Source of the DNA: Acidobacteriota bacterium | Lineage (GTDB): Bacteria > Acidobacteriota > Vicinamibacteria > Vicinamibacterales > 2-12-FULL-66-21 | Direction of reading: 5' to 3' | Assembly: GCA_013362195.1 (NCBI GenBank) | Contig: JABFWM010000544.1 | Coordinates: forward strand, 1-16,666 | DNA: 16,666 bases | Part shown: piece after piece, positions 7,036 to 14,806 of the stretch | Position numbering within the stretch: position 1 is the stretch's first letter | How the letters are laid out: every line of letters begins with the position of its first letter | Program-made: the position numbers and the translations under genes | The notes under the pieces: model-generated | The model's database searches: none | Seen by the model: the letters and a program-made list of their open reading frames with translations, nothing else | Told to the model about the DNA's origin: nothing

Positions 7036-8348
7036 GGCCTGTACACCGTCCCGCCCTTCATCACGAAGCGGACGCGGCGCAGCGCGCCGATGTCCGACGT
7101 CGGGTCGCCGTCCACGGCGATCAGATCGGCCATCAGGTTCTGTTTCACGCGGCCGATCCGTGCGTCCATGTGCAGCACGCGGGCGGCCGTCGACGTCGCA
7201 CTCTTCAGCGCGTCCACCGGCTTCATGCCGTAGTCGACCATCAGCTCGATCTCGCGTGCGTTGTCGCCGTGCGTGAAGACGCCGACGTCGCTGCCGCTGA
7301 GGATCGTCACGCCGGCGTCGAGCGCAGCCTTGAAGCTCTCGCGCTTGCGCGCGATCGACAGCGGCTCCGGATCCTGCCCCTTCTTCCACCCGGCGTACTG
7401 CGACGTCGCATCGCCGGCGGCCAGCGTCGGGCAGAGCGCGACGCCGCGCTCCTTCATCAGCCTGAACACTTCGGCGGTGCCGCCGTCGCCGTGCTCGATC
7501 GTCTCGACGCCGGCCATGGCCGCACGGCGCATGCCCTCCGCGGTGCTCGCGTGCGCGACCGCCGGCCGGCCGCTGCTGCGCGCGGTCTCGACGATGGTCG
7601 TCAACTCGTCGAGTGAAAACGTCGGCGCGGCTTCGCCGTGCGGACCCCACCGGTAATCCGCGTACACCTTGATCCAGTCGGCGCCGTGGCCGATCTGATC
7701 GCGGACGACGCGGACGAGCGAGGCGCCGTCGGCCTCTTCCGCCCCTTTCGGCACCGTCCACTCGAGCGCGAACCCGCGCGGATCGTAGCTTCCGGTCGCG
7801 ACGATCGCGCGAGTGGAGACGAGCATGCGGGGGCCGGGAATGATGCCCTGGTCGATGGCCTGCTTGAGTTCCGCGTCCGCGTACCCGGCGCCCTCGGTGC
7901 CAAGATCCCGGATGGTGGTGAAGCCGGCCATCAGCGTCGCGCGAAGATGGTTCGTCGCGCGCGCCGCCCGCAGCGCCAGGCCTTCGTGCAGCACCTGATC
8001 GGCCCACGGCGTCTCGTTGTAGGGATGCAGCAGCACGTGCGAGTGGCCCTCGACGAGTCCAGGCAGGAGCGTCGTGCCGGGCAGGTCGACGGTGGTTGCG
8101 CCCTCGGCGCTGACCGACGCAGCGGGCCCGGCCGCCTCGATGCGGTCGCCGCGCACGCGGACGGCCCATCCCTCGTGCAGCGCGTCACCGTCGAACACGC
8201 GCGCCGGCCGCAGCATCGTCACCGCGGCGGGTCCCGGCAACGGGACGTTCTGCGCGATCACCGACGATGTCGAGATCAGCAGCAGCGCGGCGATTGCCGT
8301 CCGCTTGGTCGTGATCCGGATTGGTCTGTCCGTGTGCATCGTGTCCAT
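7014..8348 (-). CDS. Exported metal-dependent amidohydrolase (imidazolonepropionase-like)
   Basis: 444-aa amidohydrolase of the imidazolonepropionase/Xaa-Pro dipeptidase-like group, common as an exported enzyme in Acidobacteria. Substrate unknown; peptides or cyclic amides are typical for relatives. A signal peptide is visible (basic RITTKR at 11-16, hydrophobic 17-32, likely cut after IAQ), so it should act in the periplasm. The metal site is complete: GHSH (His102, His104), WIKVYADYR (Lys227, the carbamylated-Lys position), VAHAS (His266), IEHGD (His286) and SGSDVG (Asp354). The ending LMADLIAVDGDP with a C-terminal beta-sandwich strand is typical. ATG at 8348 is used; a second ATG three codons in (8339) is equally possible. 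Convergent overlap with the degenerate amidohydrolase at 7014-7035. Confidence 0.87.
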   Translation of the reverse strand: MDTMHTDRPIRITTKRTAIAALLLISTSSVIAQNVPLPGPAAVTMLRPARVFDGDALHEGWAVRVRGDRIEAAGPAASVSAEGATTVDLPGTTLLPGLVEGHSHVLLHPYNETPWADQVLHEGLALRAARATNHLRATLMAGFTTIRDLGTEGAGYADAELKQAIDQGIIPGPRMLVSTRAIVATGSYDPRGFALEWTVPKGAEEADGASLVRVVRDQIGHGADWIKVYADYRWGPHGEAAPTFSLDELTTIVETARSSGRPAVAHASTAEGMRRAAMAGVETIEHGDGGTAEVFRLMKERGVALCPTLAAGDATSQYAGWKKGQDPEPLSIARKRESFKAALDAGVTILSGSDVGVFTHGDNAREIELMVDYGMKPVDALKSATSTAARVLHMDARIGRVKQNLMADLIAVDGDPTSDIGALRRVRFVMKGGTVYRPYEALRR

Positions 8349-8359
8349 CGGTGGTGAGC

Positions 8360-8375
8360 ATTATGCCTCTATGAT
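8360..8375. promoter_or_regulatory. Back-to-back -10 boxes of a divergent promoter pair
   Basis: Only 35 nt separate the divergent starts at 8348 (-) and 8384 (+). The minus strand has CATAAT (8365-8360), 11 nt before its ATG. The plus strand has TATGAT (8370-8375), 8 nt before its ATG. No -35 or strong ribosome binding site fits in the gap, so both mRNAs would have almost no leader. Confidence 0.45.
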
Positions 8376-8383
8376 TCTGAGAG

Positions 8384-9184
8384 ATGGATTCCGTGTTTCC
8401 GCCGCTGACCGCGACGGGCTTCGACGCGATCACCTCGGCGCTGCCGGCGGTCGTGTATCTGCTCGTCGCACTCGCTGCCGTGCTGTATGCGCCGCGTGAC
8501 ACGAGGACGCGCGTGTTCCTGCTGGTGGCGGTCACCAATCTCGCGCCCTACGCCCTGCCGTTCTACGCCTGGCGACGGCCCGGCTCGACGTTCACGCGTC
8601 CGCTGCTCTCGGTGATCGCGGTCTCGCTGCTCCTCGGCAGCCTGGCGTTGTTTCATTTCACGCAGGTGTTTCCGTGGCGCCGGCCGTGGATCCGGCGGTA
8701 CTTCGAGCTGCTGCTGACCGGATACCTGCTGGGGCCATTCATCGTGCTGGGGCTGATCTGGTTCGCGCCGGCAACGCCGGAGGAGATGCAGGCGGCCTAC
8801 GCGGTGCTGACGCTGTTCATCGGCCTGCCGACGGTCTTCGCGGTCGGCGTCGTGGCGCCGTTTGCGGGACTGCTGTCGCTGTACTACAGCTATCTCGCGG
8901 CGCGCGCCGCCGGCCTCGATCGCGCGCGAGTGCCGCTCGCCGGGATCATCGTCAGTCAGCTCGCCGGCGGCGTGCTCGCGATCCTGGTGATTCCGCTGCT
9001 GCACTTCGTCGCGCCGTCAGGGCCGTGGGTCGCGATCGCGTCGGCGCTCCTCGCCGCCTTCGGCGTGTTGATGCCGCTGGCCTTCGCCGCCGGCATCTGG
9101 ACGTTCGGCGTGCTGACGCTCGACATCGACGACCTGCCCTCGATCCGGTCCGCCCTGCAGGGACCCATCGAGCCGCCGTCGTAG
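8384..9184 (+). CDS. Seven-helix integral membrane protein, function unknown
   Basis: 266-aa hydrophobic protein with about seven predicted membrane segments by eye: about 19-36, 44-62, 72-92, 106-128, 139-165, 185-210 and 213-246. Loops carry Arg clusters (APRDTRTR, WRRPWIRR, RARVP), consistent with cytoplasmic loops. It ends in a short acidic tail, TLDIDDLPSIRSALQG. I recognise no family signature; there is no kinase, transporter or protease motif, and no signal peptide apart from the first helix. The start is the ATG at 8384, just after a -10-like TATGAT. It is flanked by divergent and convergent genes, so it is a single-gene transcription unit. Real coding is supported by length, the regular helix pattern and strong third-position GC. 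Confidence 0.75.
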   Translation: MDSVFPPLTATGFDAITSALPAVVYLLVALAAVLYAPRDTRTRVFLLVAVTNLAPYALPFYAWRRPGSTFTRPLLSVIAVSLLLGSLALFHFTQVFPWRRPWIRRYFELLLTGYLLGPFIVLGLIWFAPATPEEMQAAYAVLTLFIGLPTVFAVGVVAPFAGLLSLYYSYLAARAAGLDRARVPLAGIIVSQLAGGVLAILVIPLLHFVAPSGPWVAIASALLAAFGVLMPLAFAAGIWTFGVLTLDIDDLPSIRSALQGPIEPPS

Positions 9185-9239
9185 CCACCGCGCTCTCCGT
9201 TCGTCTGCGTGCATCGGTGGTGGGCGTGCCATCCGTGGT

Positions 9240-10562
9240 TCACGCCGTCCTCCACGGGCGGGCGGCGATCAGATACAGCACCGCGCCGGCGGCAAGCGCA
9301 CCGGCGCCAGCCAGCAGTTGCCGGGCCGTCGCTCCCGCCAGGATACCGAGCGCAATCACCAGCGCGGCGCTCGGCACGACCGGCCCGAACGGCGGCGAGA
9401 ACGTTGCCGCGACCACGTGAGCCGCATACCGCGGGCGGCGCAGTTGCAGCGCGGCGGCGCAGGTGCCGGCGTAGACGACGAGGCGGCTCACCGCGCTCGC
9501 GGCCGCCATCGTGACGAACGTGCCCGTGATGGCGAGCACCAGCGACACGGCCGCGGTCGCGAGGATGGCGTTCACCGGCGTGCCGAAACGCGCGCTCACG
9601 CGCGCGAGGAGGCGCGGGACGTCTCCGTGCTCGGCAAGCGCGAACAGGCTGCGCGATCCGGAGAGCGCCTGCCCCATGTTGTTGCCCGTCGTCGACAGCA
9701 CCGCGCCGATCGTCATGACGAGGGCCGCCGCGCCGCCCATCACGCGCGCGGAGGCGTCAGCGAGCGGCGTCGTGGATGCCGCGAGATCCGGGAGCGTCCC
9801 GAGCGCGGCGATCTGGATCAGCGTGAAGAGCGCCGTGACGATCACCAGCGTCATGATCAGCGCGAACGGCACGGCGCGGCGGGGATCCTTCGCCTCTCCG
9901 GCGGGAACCGGGACGACTTCGTAGCCGCCGAACGCGAAGATCAGGAGGAGCGCGGTGCGCGAGATGCTCGACCACTCCGGCGCCGCGCCCGGCAGCACCC
10001 GTGACGGATCGACGGCGGGCAGCGCCCACGCGACGAACAGCAGCAGCGGCACCAGCTTGCCGATCGCCAGCGTGTTCACCACCCATGCGCTCTGCTTGAT
10101 GCCGAGCACGTTGATCGCGGCGAGCGCCGCGATCAGCGCGGCGATCACGGCCACGCGCGCGCCGCCCGTCGTCAGCGACGGCCAGTAGAAGCCGAGCGAG
10201 ACAATCAGCACGTTGATCACGGACGCCCAGCTCGCCACGCGCGTGAACCACTGCATCCAGCCCACTTCGAACGCGACGAAGCGCCCGAACGCGGCGCGCG
10301 TGTAGAGATACGGCCCACCGGTGCCGTCGAACCGGCTGCCCACTTCCGCGAAGGTCGCCGCGATCAGCAGCGACGCCAGGCCGACGAGCGCGACCAGGAT
10401 CGGGCTCCACGCGCCGACGAGCGCGGCCACTGCCGCCGGCATCGCGAACACCGCCGCGCCGATCACCTGGTTGATGCCGATCGCGGTCAGGTCCCATCGT
10501 CCGAGCTCGCGGCGCAGCGCGGACGACGATGGCGGCGCCGGCGGCGGGGGCAGGTCGGGCAC
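9240..10562 (-). CDS. APC superfamily amino acid/amine permease
   Basis: 440-aa inner-membrane transporter of the amino acid-polyamine-organocation superfamily, with about 12 hydrophobic segments. Family marks: the substrate-binding start of helix 1 (GINQVIGAAVFAMPAAVA, about 33-50), EVGSRFDGTGGPYLYTRAAFG (about 71-91), the helix 6/loop motif FAFGGYE with AGEAKDPRRAVPFAL (about 210-235), and the loop SRSLFALAEHGDVPRLLARV typical before helix 9. The start is a GTG at 10562, set by the extended -10 TGATACAAC only 6 nt upstream and by a proline-rich N-terminus. It is divergent from the Rieske oxygenase gene, with 24 nt between starts, which suggests shared control. The cargo is inferred to be the substrate of that gene block, possibly an amino acid or methylated amine. 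The tail ends 55 nt from the membrane-protein gene. Confidence 0.87.
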   Translation of the reverse strand: MPDLPPPPAPPSSSALRRELGRWDLTAIGINQVIGAAVFAMPAAVAALVGAWSPILVALVGLASLLIAATFAEVGSRFDGTGGPYLYTRAAFGRFVAFEVGWMQWFTRVASWASVINVLIVSLGFYWPSLTTGGARVAVIAALIAALAAINVLGIKQSAWVVNTLAIGKLVPLLLFVAWALPAVDPSRVLPGAAPEWSSISRTALLLIFAFGGYEVVPVPAGEAKDPRRAVPFALIMTLVIVTALFTLIQIAALGTLPDLAASTTPLADASARVMGGAAALVMTIGAVLSTTGNNMGQALSGSRSLFALAEHGDVPRLLARVSARFGTPVNAILATAAVSLVLAITGTFVTMAAASAVSRLVVYAGTCAAALQLRRPRYAAHVVAATFSPPFGPVVPSAALVIALGILAGATARQLLAGAGALAAGAVLYLIAARPWRTA

Positions 10563-10568
10563 CGCCCG

Positions 10569-10578
10569 GTTGTATCAT
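10569..10578. promoter_or_regulatory. Overlapping divergent -10 boxes between permease and Rieske genes
   Basis: The 24-nt space between the start codons holds TACAAC on the minus strand (10574-10569, preceded by TGA, an extended -10), 6 nt before the permease GTG, and TATCAT on the plus strand (10573-10578), 8 nt before the Rieske ATG. The boxes overlap by 2 bp, so the two promoters may compete for polymerase. A weak GAAGG (10579-10583) lies too close to the ATG to be a normal ribosome binding site. Confidence 0.45.
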
Positions 10579-10586
10579 GAAGGCTC

Positions 10587-11732
10587 ATGGAGCAAGAGTC
10601 GGTCGTGGCCAAGCCGCGGGACGTGATGCCGGAAGGCGCGAAGACACTCCCGGCGCGCTACTACACCGACCCGGTGCTCTTCGCCGCGGAACTGGACGGC
10701 TTGTTCGGCCGCATGTGGTTTCACGCGGGACGATCCGAAGAGGCGTCGCGGCCCGGGCAGTACTTCGTCCGCGAGTTCAACGGGCACGACATCGTGGTCA
10801 CGCGCAACAGCGCCGGCGCGGTGCGGGCCTTCCACAACGTCTGCCGTCATCGCGGCACGCGCCTCTGCACCGGGCCGTCAGGGCAGTTGAGCGGCAGCCT
10901 GCAGTGTCCCTATCACGCGTGGACCTACGATCTCGACGGGCGGCTGATCGGTGCGCCGCACATGGACGAAGTGCCGCATTTCCGCAAGGCGGACTACCCG
11001 CTGCTGCCCGTGCACGCCGACGAGTGGGACGGCCACGTGTTCCTCAATCTGACCGACACCCCCGAGCCGCTGCACGCGCAGCTCGGTGCGCTCGTCGAGA
11101 AATTCAGGGATTGGCGGATGCAGGACCTGCGCCTCGGCCGGCGCATCGCCTATGACGTGAAGGCGAACTGGAAGCTCGTGATCCAGAACTACAACGAGTG
11201 CCTCCACTGCCCGAACCTGCATCCCGCGTTGAACCGGCTCTCGCACTATCTGAGCGGCGAGAACGAGCCGCTGCGCGCGACGTATATGGGTGGCCGCATG
11301 GATCTCAGGCCGGGGGTCGACACCCTGTCCTGGGACGGGACGTGTCCGCGCGCGTTCCTCCCCGGACTGTCAGCCGAGGATCGCCGTCGCGTCTACTACT
11401 ACGCGATCTTCCCGAACCTGCTGCTCAGCCTGCATCCGGACTACATGATGACGCATACGTTGTGGCCGATCGCCGCCGACCGCACCGTCAACGTGTGCGA
11501 GTGGCACTTTCACCCCTCCGAGCTGGCGCGCGGCGGGTTCGATCCCGCCGACTGCGTCGAGTTCTGGGACATGACGAACCGGCAGGACTGGCAGGTGTGC
11601 GAGCTGTCGCAGGCCGGCATCGCGTCTCGCGCGTACGTGCCGGGCCCGTATTCGAATCGCGAGGATCTGCTCTACGCCTTCGATCGGTTCGTCGTGGATT
11701 TCCACGAGCGATACGCGGAGCGCCGGGCCTGA
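10587..11732 (+). CDS. Rieske non-heme iron oxygenase, alpha subunit (GbcA/CntA-like branch)
   Basis: 381-aa Rieske oxygenase. The [2Fe-2S] site is CRHRG...CPYHAW with ligands Cys86, His88, Cys107 and His110. The mononuclear iron site is NYNECLHCPNLHP with His207 and His212; the third, Asp ligand is Asp328 or Asp334 in EFWDMTNRQDWQVCE. The pattern YNECLHCP...HP...L and the C-terminal WDMTNRQDW block resemble the branch containing glycine betaine, stachydrine and carnitine oxygenases more than the classical arene dioxygenases; this is from memory of the families. It would hydroxylate or N-demethylate its substrate using O2 and electrons from a separate reductase that is not encoded in this window. 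Neighbours are a divergent APC carrier and a convergent GcvT-like gene 32 nt away. Start ATG is 8 nt after a -10-like TATCAT. Confidence 0.88.
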   Translation: MEQESVVAKPRDVMPEGAKTLPARYYTDPVLFAAELDGLFGRMWFHAGRSEEASRPGQYFVREFNGHDIVVTRNSAGAVRAFHNVCRHRGTRLCTGPSGQLSGSLQCPYHAWTYDLDGRLIGAPHMDEVPHFRKADYPLLPVHADEWDGHVFLNLTDTPEPLHAQLGALVEKFRDWRMQDLRLGRRIAYDVKANWKLVIQNYNECLHCPNLHPALNRLSHYLSGENEPLRATYMGGRMDLRPGVDTLSWDGTCPRAFLPGLSAEDRRRVYYYAIFPNLLLSLHPDYMMTHTLWPIAADRTVNVCEWHFHPSELARGGFDPADCVEFWDMTNRQDWQVCELSQAGIASRAYVPGPYSNREDLLYAFDRFVVDFHERYAERRA

Positions 11733-11764
11733 AGACGCGGCCTGCGACGGTCGTGCGTGCGCCG

Positions 11765-12967
11765 TCACTCCGGCGGCGTTGACGTCTTCCGCGCCGGATT
11801 GAAGAACGGCGTCCGCACGACCGTCGCGGTGACGCGGTGGCGCACGGCTTCGACCGTCACTTCGATCTGCAGCGCCGTCCCTTCCGCGCAGTGGCCGCGC
11901 TCGATCGTCGCGAGCGCGATCATCCGCTTCAGCACCGGCGACCAGGTCGTCGACGTGGCCTTCCCTACTTGGCGGCTGCTGCGGTAGACCGGCACCGCGA
12001 CGCGCGATGCGGCGGCGGATACCGCCGGCGCGAGTCCGACCTCGTCATAGAGGCGCTCCACCTCCTCCCACTCGATCCGGAGTCCGACCACCTGCCGCGC
12101 CGGCCCGCGCGCCTGCTCGGCGCGGAGCGCCTGCTGACCGATGAAGCGCGTGGTCTTGCCGAGATCGACGAGGCGTCCGAGGCCCATCTCGTACGGCGTG
12201 TACAGCTGCGACGGGATCATCGCCTTGCGGCTGCTGAAGAAGTCGACGTCGATCAGCAGCAGGCCCGCTTCGATCCGCGCGACGTCGAGCGCCAGCATGC
12301 CGGCCGGCTTGACGTCGAACGGCCGCCCGCCGCCGATCAGTGCGTCCCAGACGTCGACGGCGCGGTTGGCCGGCATCCAGATCTCGTAACCGAGATCGCC
12401 GGTGTATCCCGTCCTCGAGATGTCGACCGGGACGCCGGCGATCCGTCCGCTCGTCACGCGGAAGTACTTCAGGCGATCGATGTCGGCGTCGGCGACGGCG
12501 CGCAGCAGCCGTGCCGACGTCGGTCCCTGGAGCGCCAGCGCCGCGGCCTCCTCCGAAATGTCGTCGACCACGACGTCGAGTCCTTCGGCGTTCCGGCGGA
12601 ACCATCGCAAGCTCGGATCCGCCGCCGTCCACCGGAACGTCCGCTCTCCCAGACGCGACACCGTCCCGTCGTCGATGACCTTGCCGTGCTCGTCGCACCA
12701 CGGCGTGTAGAAGACCTGTCCGATCGCCATCTTCGACACGTCGCGGGTGATCAGCCGATCGACGAGGCGCACCGCGTCGCGGCCGGTGACGAGATACTTG
12801 TAGAGCGGCGAGACGTCGATGAGGGCCGCTGCGTTGCGGATCGCGTGGTACTCGTGTTCGTGGTGGCTCTCGTAGGCGCTGACCGCGTAGTAGCCAGACC
12901 ATTCGCGGTAGTTCAGGCTGTCGCACAGCGCGAACGTTCGCTCGTGAACGGCGGTTCCGATCGGCAT
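11765..12967 (-). CDS. GcvT-fold aminomethyltransferase/demethylase-like protein, stand-alone
   Basis: 400-aa folate-binding protein of the GcvT family (glycine cleavage T protein and the C-terminal domains of dimethylglycine and sarcosine oxidases), which transfer a one-carbon unit to tetrahydrofolate. Motifs: AALIDVSPLYKYLVTG (about 48-62), CDEHGKVIDDGTV with the catalytic-type Asp99/Asp100, SRTGYTGDLGYEIW (184-197), RIEAGLLLIDVDFFSS (231-246), and a C-terminal barrel with PVYRSSRQVGKATST. No FAD domain is fused to it. The start at 12967 is set by MPIGTAVHERT and by a perfect TATAAT 6 nt upstream; the open frame extends 50 codons further without family similarity. The substrate is more likely a methylated amine than glycine, given the adjacent Rieske and flavoprotein genes and no gcvH/gcvP here. 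No gene symbol is given for that reason. Confidence 0.85.
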   Translation of the reverse strand: MPIGTAVHERTFALCDSLNYREWSGYYAVSAYESHHEHEYHAIRNAAALIDVSPLYKYLVTGRDAVRLVDRLITRDVSKMAIGQVFYTPWCDEHGKVIDDGTVSRLGERTFRWTAADPSLRWFRRNAEGLDVVVDDISEEAAALALQGPTSARLLRAVADADIDRLKYFRVTSGRIAGVPVDISRTGYTGDLGYEIWMPANRAVDVWDALIGGGRPFDVKPAGMLALDVARIEAGLLLIDVDFFSSRKAMIPSQLYTPYEMGLGRLVDLGKTTRFIGQQALRAEQARGPARQVVGLRIEWEEVERLYDEVGLAPAVSAAASRVAVPVYRSSRQVGKATSTTWSPVLKRMIALATIERGHCAEGTALQIEVTVEAVRHRVTATVVRTPFFNPARKTSTPPE

Positions 12968-12973
12968 CGGTGC

Positions 12974-12981
12974 ATTATAAT
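12974..12981. promoter_or_regulatory. Palindromic bidirectional -10 (ATTATAAT)
   Basis: ATTATAAT is its own reverse complement, so a perfect TATAAT reads on both strands (minus 12979-12974, plus 12976-12981). On the minus strand it lies 6 nt before the GcvT-like ATG, implying a leaderless mRNA. On the plus strand it could drive the flavoprotein genes with a leader of about 225 nt (to 13213). The rest of the 245-nt gap is GC-rich with no clear gene, and no -35 is evident for either direction. Confidence 0.5.
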
Positions 12982-13212
12982 GACGCACGCGATGCGCCCC
13001 GCCGCTCACCTGCACGCGCTGATCCTCGGCAACCAGACCCGCGCCGCCGGCCTGTCGTAAATCCCGCGGCGCCGCGTACTGGTTCAACGGCACGCGGCCG
13101 CCGGCGGCCGAGAGCATGAATCCGTGCGCGTGGGCCCACCCTCCCGCGCCGCGGCTCGATCCGCTGCACCCGCTCGCGGCGGGCGCCCGTCAACCACAAC
13201 CGGCAACCGACT

Positions 13213-14790
13213 ATGCACTACGACGTCATCGTCATCGGCGGCGGCCACAACGGGCTGGTGAATGCCGCCTATCTGGCGCGCGCGGGCCGCAAGGTGCTCG
13301 TGGTCGAGCGCCGTCACGTGCTCGGCGGCGCCGCGGTCACGGAGGAACTCCACCCCGGCTTCAAGTACTCGGTCTGCTCGTACGTCGTGTCGCTGCTGCG
13401 CCCCGAAATCATCCGCGAGCTGGATCTGCCGAAGCACGGGCTGGAGATCCTTCCCCTCGACGGCACCTTCACGCCGATGCCCGACGGCAATTACCTGTGG
13501 CGCGTCAACGACCATGCGACAACGCGCCGCGAGATCGCGCGGCACTCGAAGGTCGATGCCGAGGCCTACGAAGACTACGGCAAGGCGATGGTGGAGATGG
13601 GCCGGTTCGTGAAACCGATCCTCACCATGACGCCGCCCGACCCCACGTCGCTCGATCCGCGCGGCCTGCGCGATCTGCTGTCCCTCGGCCGCCGCTTCCA
13701 GGCGCTCCCGGCGCAGGACCAATACAACCAGATCCAGCTGATGACGATGAGCGCGGTCGACTTTCTCGATCAGTGGTTCGAGACCGACGTGCTCAAGGCG
13801 ACGATGTCGGCCTCAGGGATCATCGGCACCTTCCTCGGCGTGCGATCGCCGGGCACCGCCTACGTGCTGCTGCATCACTACATGGGCGAGATCGACGGCG
13901 CGTTCCGCTCATGGGGGCTGTCGCGCGGCGGCACCGGCGCGATCTCGAACGCGATCGCCGGGGCTGCGCGCGAAGCCGGCGTCGAGATCCGCACCCGGAC
14001 CGCCGTCTCGAAGATTCTCGTCAAGGAAGGCGCGGCGGCCGGCGTCGTGCTCGACAACGGCGATTACTTCACGGCCGACCTGGTCGCGTCGAGTCTCGAC
14101 CCGCACCAGACGTTCATCAAGATGGTTGGCGAGGCGCACCTGCCCGCCGACTTCACCGCGGAGGTGGCCCGCTACAAGTACCGCGGCTCGTCCGGCAAGG
14201 TGAACCTCGCGCTCGACGCGCTGCCCGACTTCACCGCGCTTCCGGGCGCCGGCCCGCATCTGCGCGGCGCCGTCTCGATCTCTCCCAGTGTCGACTACAT
14301 GGAACGCGCCTACGACGACGCGAAGTACGGCCGCTTCTCGCGGCGCCCCTACATCGATATCGTGATCCCGAGCCTCACGGATCCATCGGTCGCGCCCCCG
14401 GGCAAGCACGTGATGTCGTGCTTCGTGCAGTACGCGCCCTACCACCTGAAGGAGGGCACCTGGGACGGCCAGCGCGAAGCGTTCGGCGACATCGTCATCG
14501 ACACAGTGGCGGAGTACGCGCCCAATATCAGGAACATCATCCTGCATCGCCAGGTGGTCACGCCGCTCGATCTCGAACGCGAGTGGGGCCTGACCGAGGG
14601 CAACATCTTCCAGGGCGAGCTGACGCTGGAGCAGCTCTTCTTCCTCCGCCCTGCCCCCGGCTGGGCGCAATACAAGACGCCGATCCGCAACCTGTATATG
14701 TGCGGCTCCGCGACGCATCCGGGCGGAGGCATCATGGGCGCGCCGGGCCGGAACGCGGCGCTGCGGATGTTGAAGGAGAAGCGGAAGTAA
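13213..14790 (+). CDS. PYROXD2-like FAD-dependent oxidoreductase (phytoene desaturase/amine oxidase fold), copy 1
   Basis: 525-aa flavoprotein resembling PYROXD2 and the CrtI-type NAD(P)/FAD oxidoreductases. N-terminal Rossmann motif VIGGGHNGLVNAAYLARAG (residues 7-25) with the ribose-binding Glu32 (VVERR), then LGGAAVTEELHPGFKYS. C-terminal FAD-contact block LYMCGSATHPGGGIMGAPGRNAA (about 494-516). Length is full. It is expected in the cytoplasm (no signal peptide) and to oxidise a C-N or C-C bond; the substrate is unknown. ATG at 13213 puts the dinucleotide fold at the start; there is no Shine-Dalgarno. It is followed after 16 nt by a tandem paralog, so the two are likely one operon. Its position next to GcvT-like and Rieske genes suggests a shared pathway. 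Confidence 0.88.
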   Translation: MHYDVIVIGGGHNGLVNAAYLARAGRKVLVVERRHVLGGAAVTEELHPGFKYSVCSYVVSLLRPEIIRELDLPKHGLEILPLDGTFTPMPDGNYLWRVNDHATTRREIARHSKVDAEAYEDYGKAMVEMGRFVKPILTMTPPDPTSLDPRGLRDLLSLGRRFQALPAQDQYNQIQLMTMSAVDFLDQWFETDVLKATMSASGIIGTFLGVRSPGTAYVLLHHYMGEIDGAFRSWGLSRGGTGAISNAIAGAAREAGVEIRTRTAVSKILVKEGAAAGVVLDNGDYFTADLVASSLDPHQTFIKMVGEAHLPADFTAEVARYKYRGSSGKVNLALDALPDFTALPGAGPHLRGAVSISPSVDYMERAYDDAKYGRFSRRPYIDIVIPSLTDPSVAPPGKHVMSCFVQYAPYHLKEGTWDGQREAFGDIVIDTVAEYAPNIRNIILHRQVVTPLDLEREWGLTEGNIFQGELTLEQLFFLRPAPGWAQYKTPIRNLYMCGSATHPGGGIMGAPGRNAALRMLKEKRK

Positions 14791-14806
14791 GCTCCTGTCT
14801 CCTGAA

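Noticed and set aside
11733..11764. Intrinsic terminator between the convergent Rieske and GcvT-like genes
   Set aside because: The 32-nt gap has no convincing stem followed by a T-tract on either strand.
12980..13060. A 26-codon plus-strand ORF (MTHAMRPAAHLHALILGNQ...) starting at the TATAAT in the divergent gap
   Set aside because: Its ATG overlaps the -10 element, so it could not be transcribed from that promoter. There is no ribosome binding site and no recognisable peptide feature; GC-rich DNA yields such frames by chance.
12968..13117. 50-residue N-terminal extension of the GcvT-like protein
   Set aside because: The extension reads through the promoter TATAAT and has no similarity to the family; MPIGTAVHERT at 12967 is a better start.
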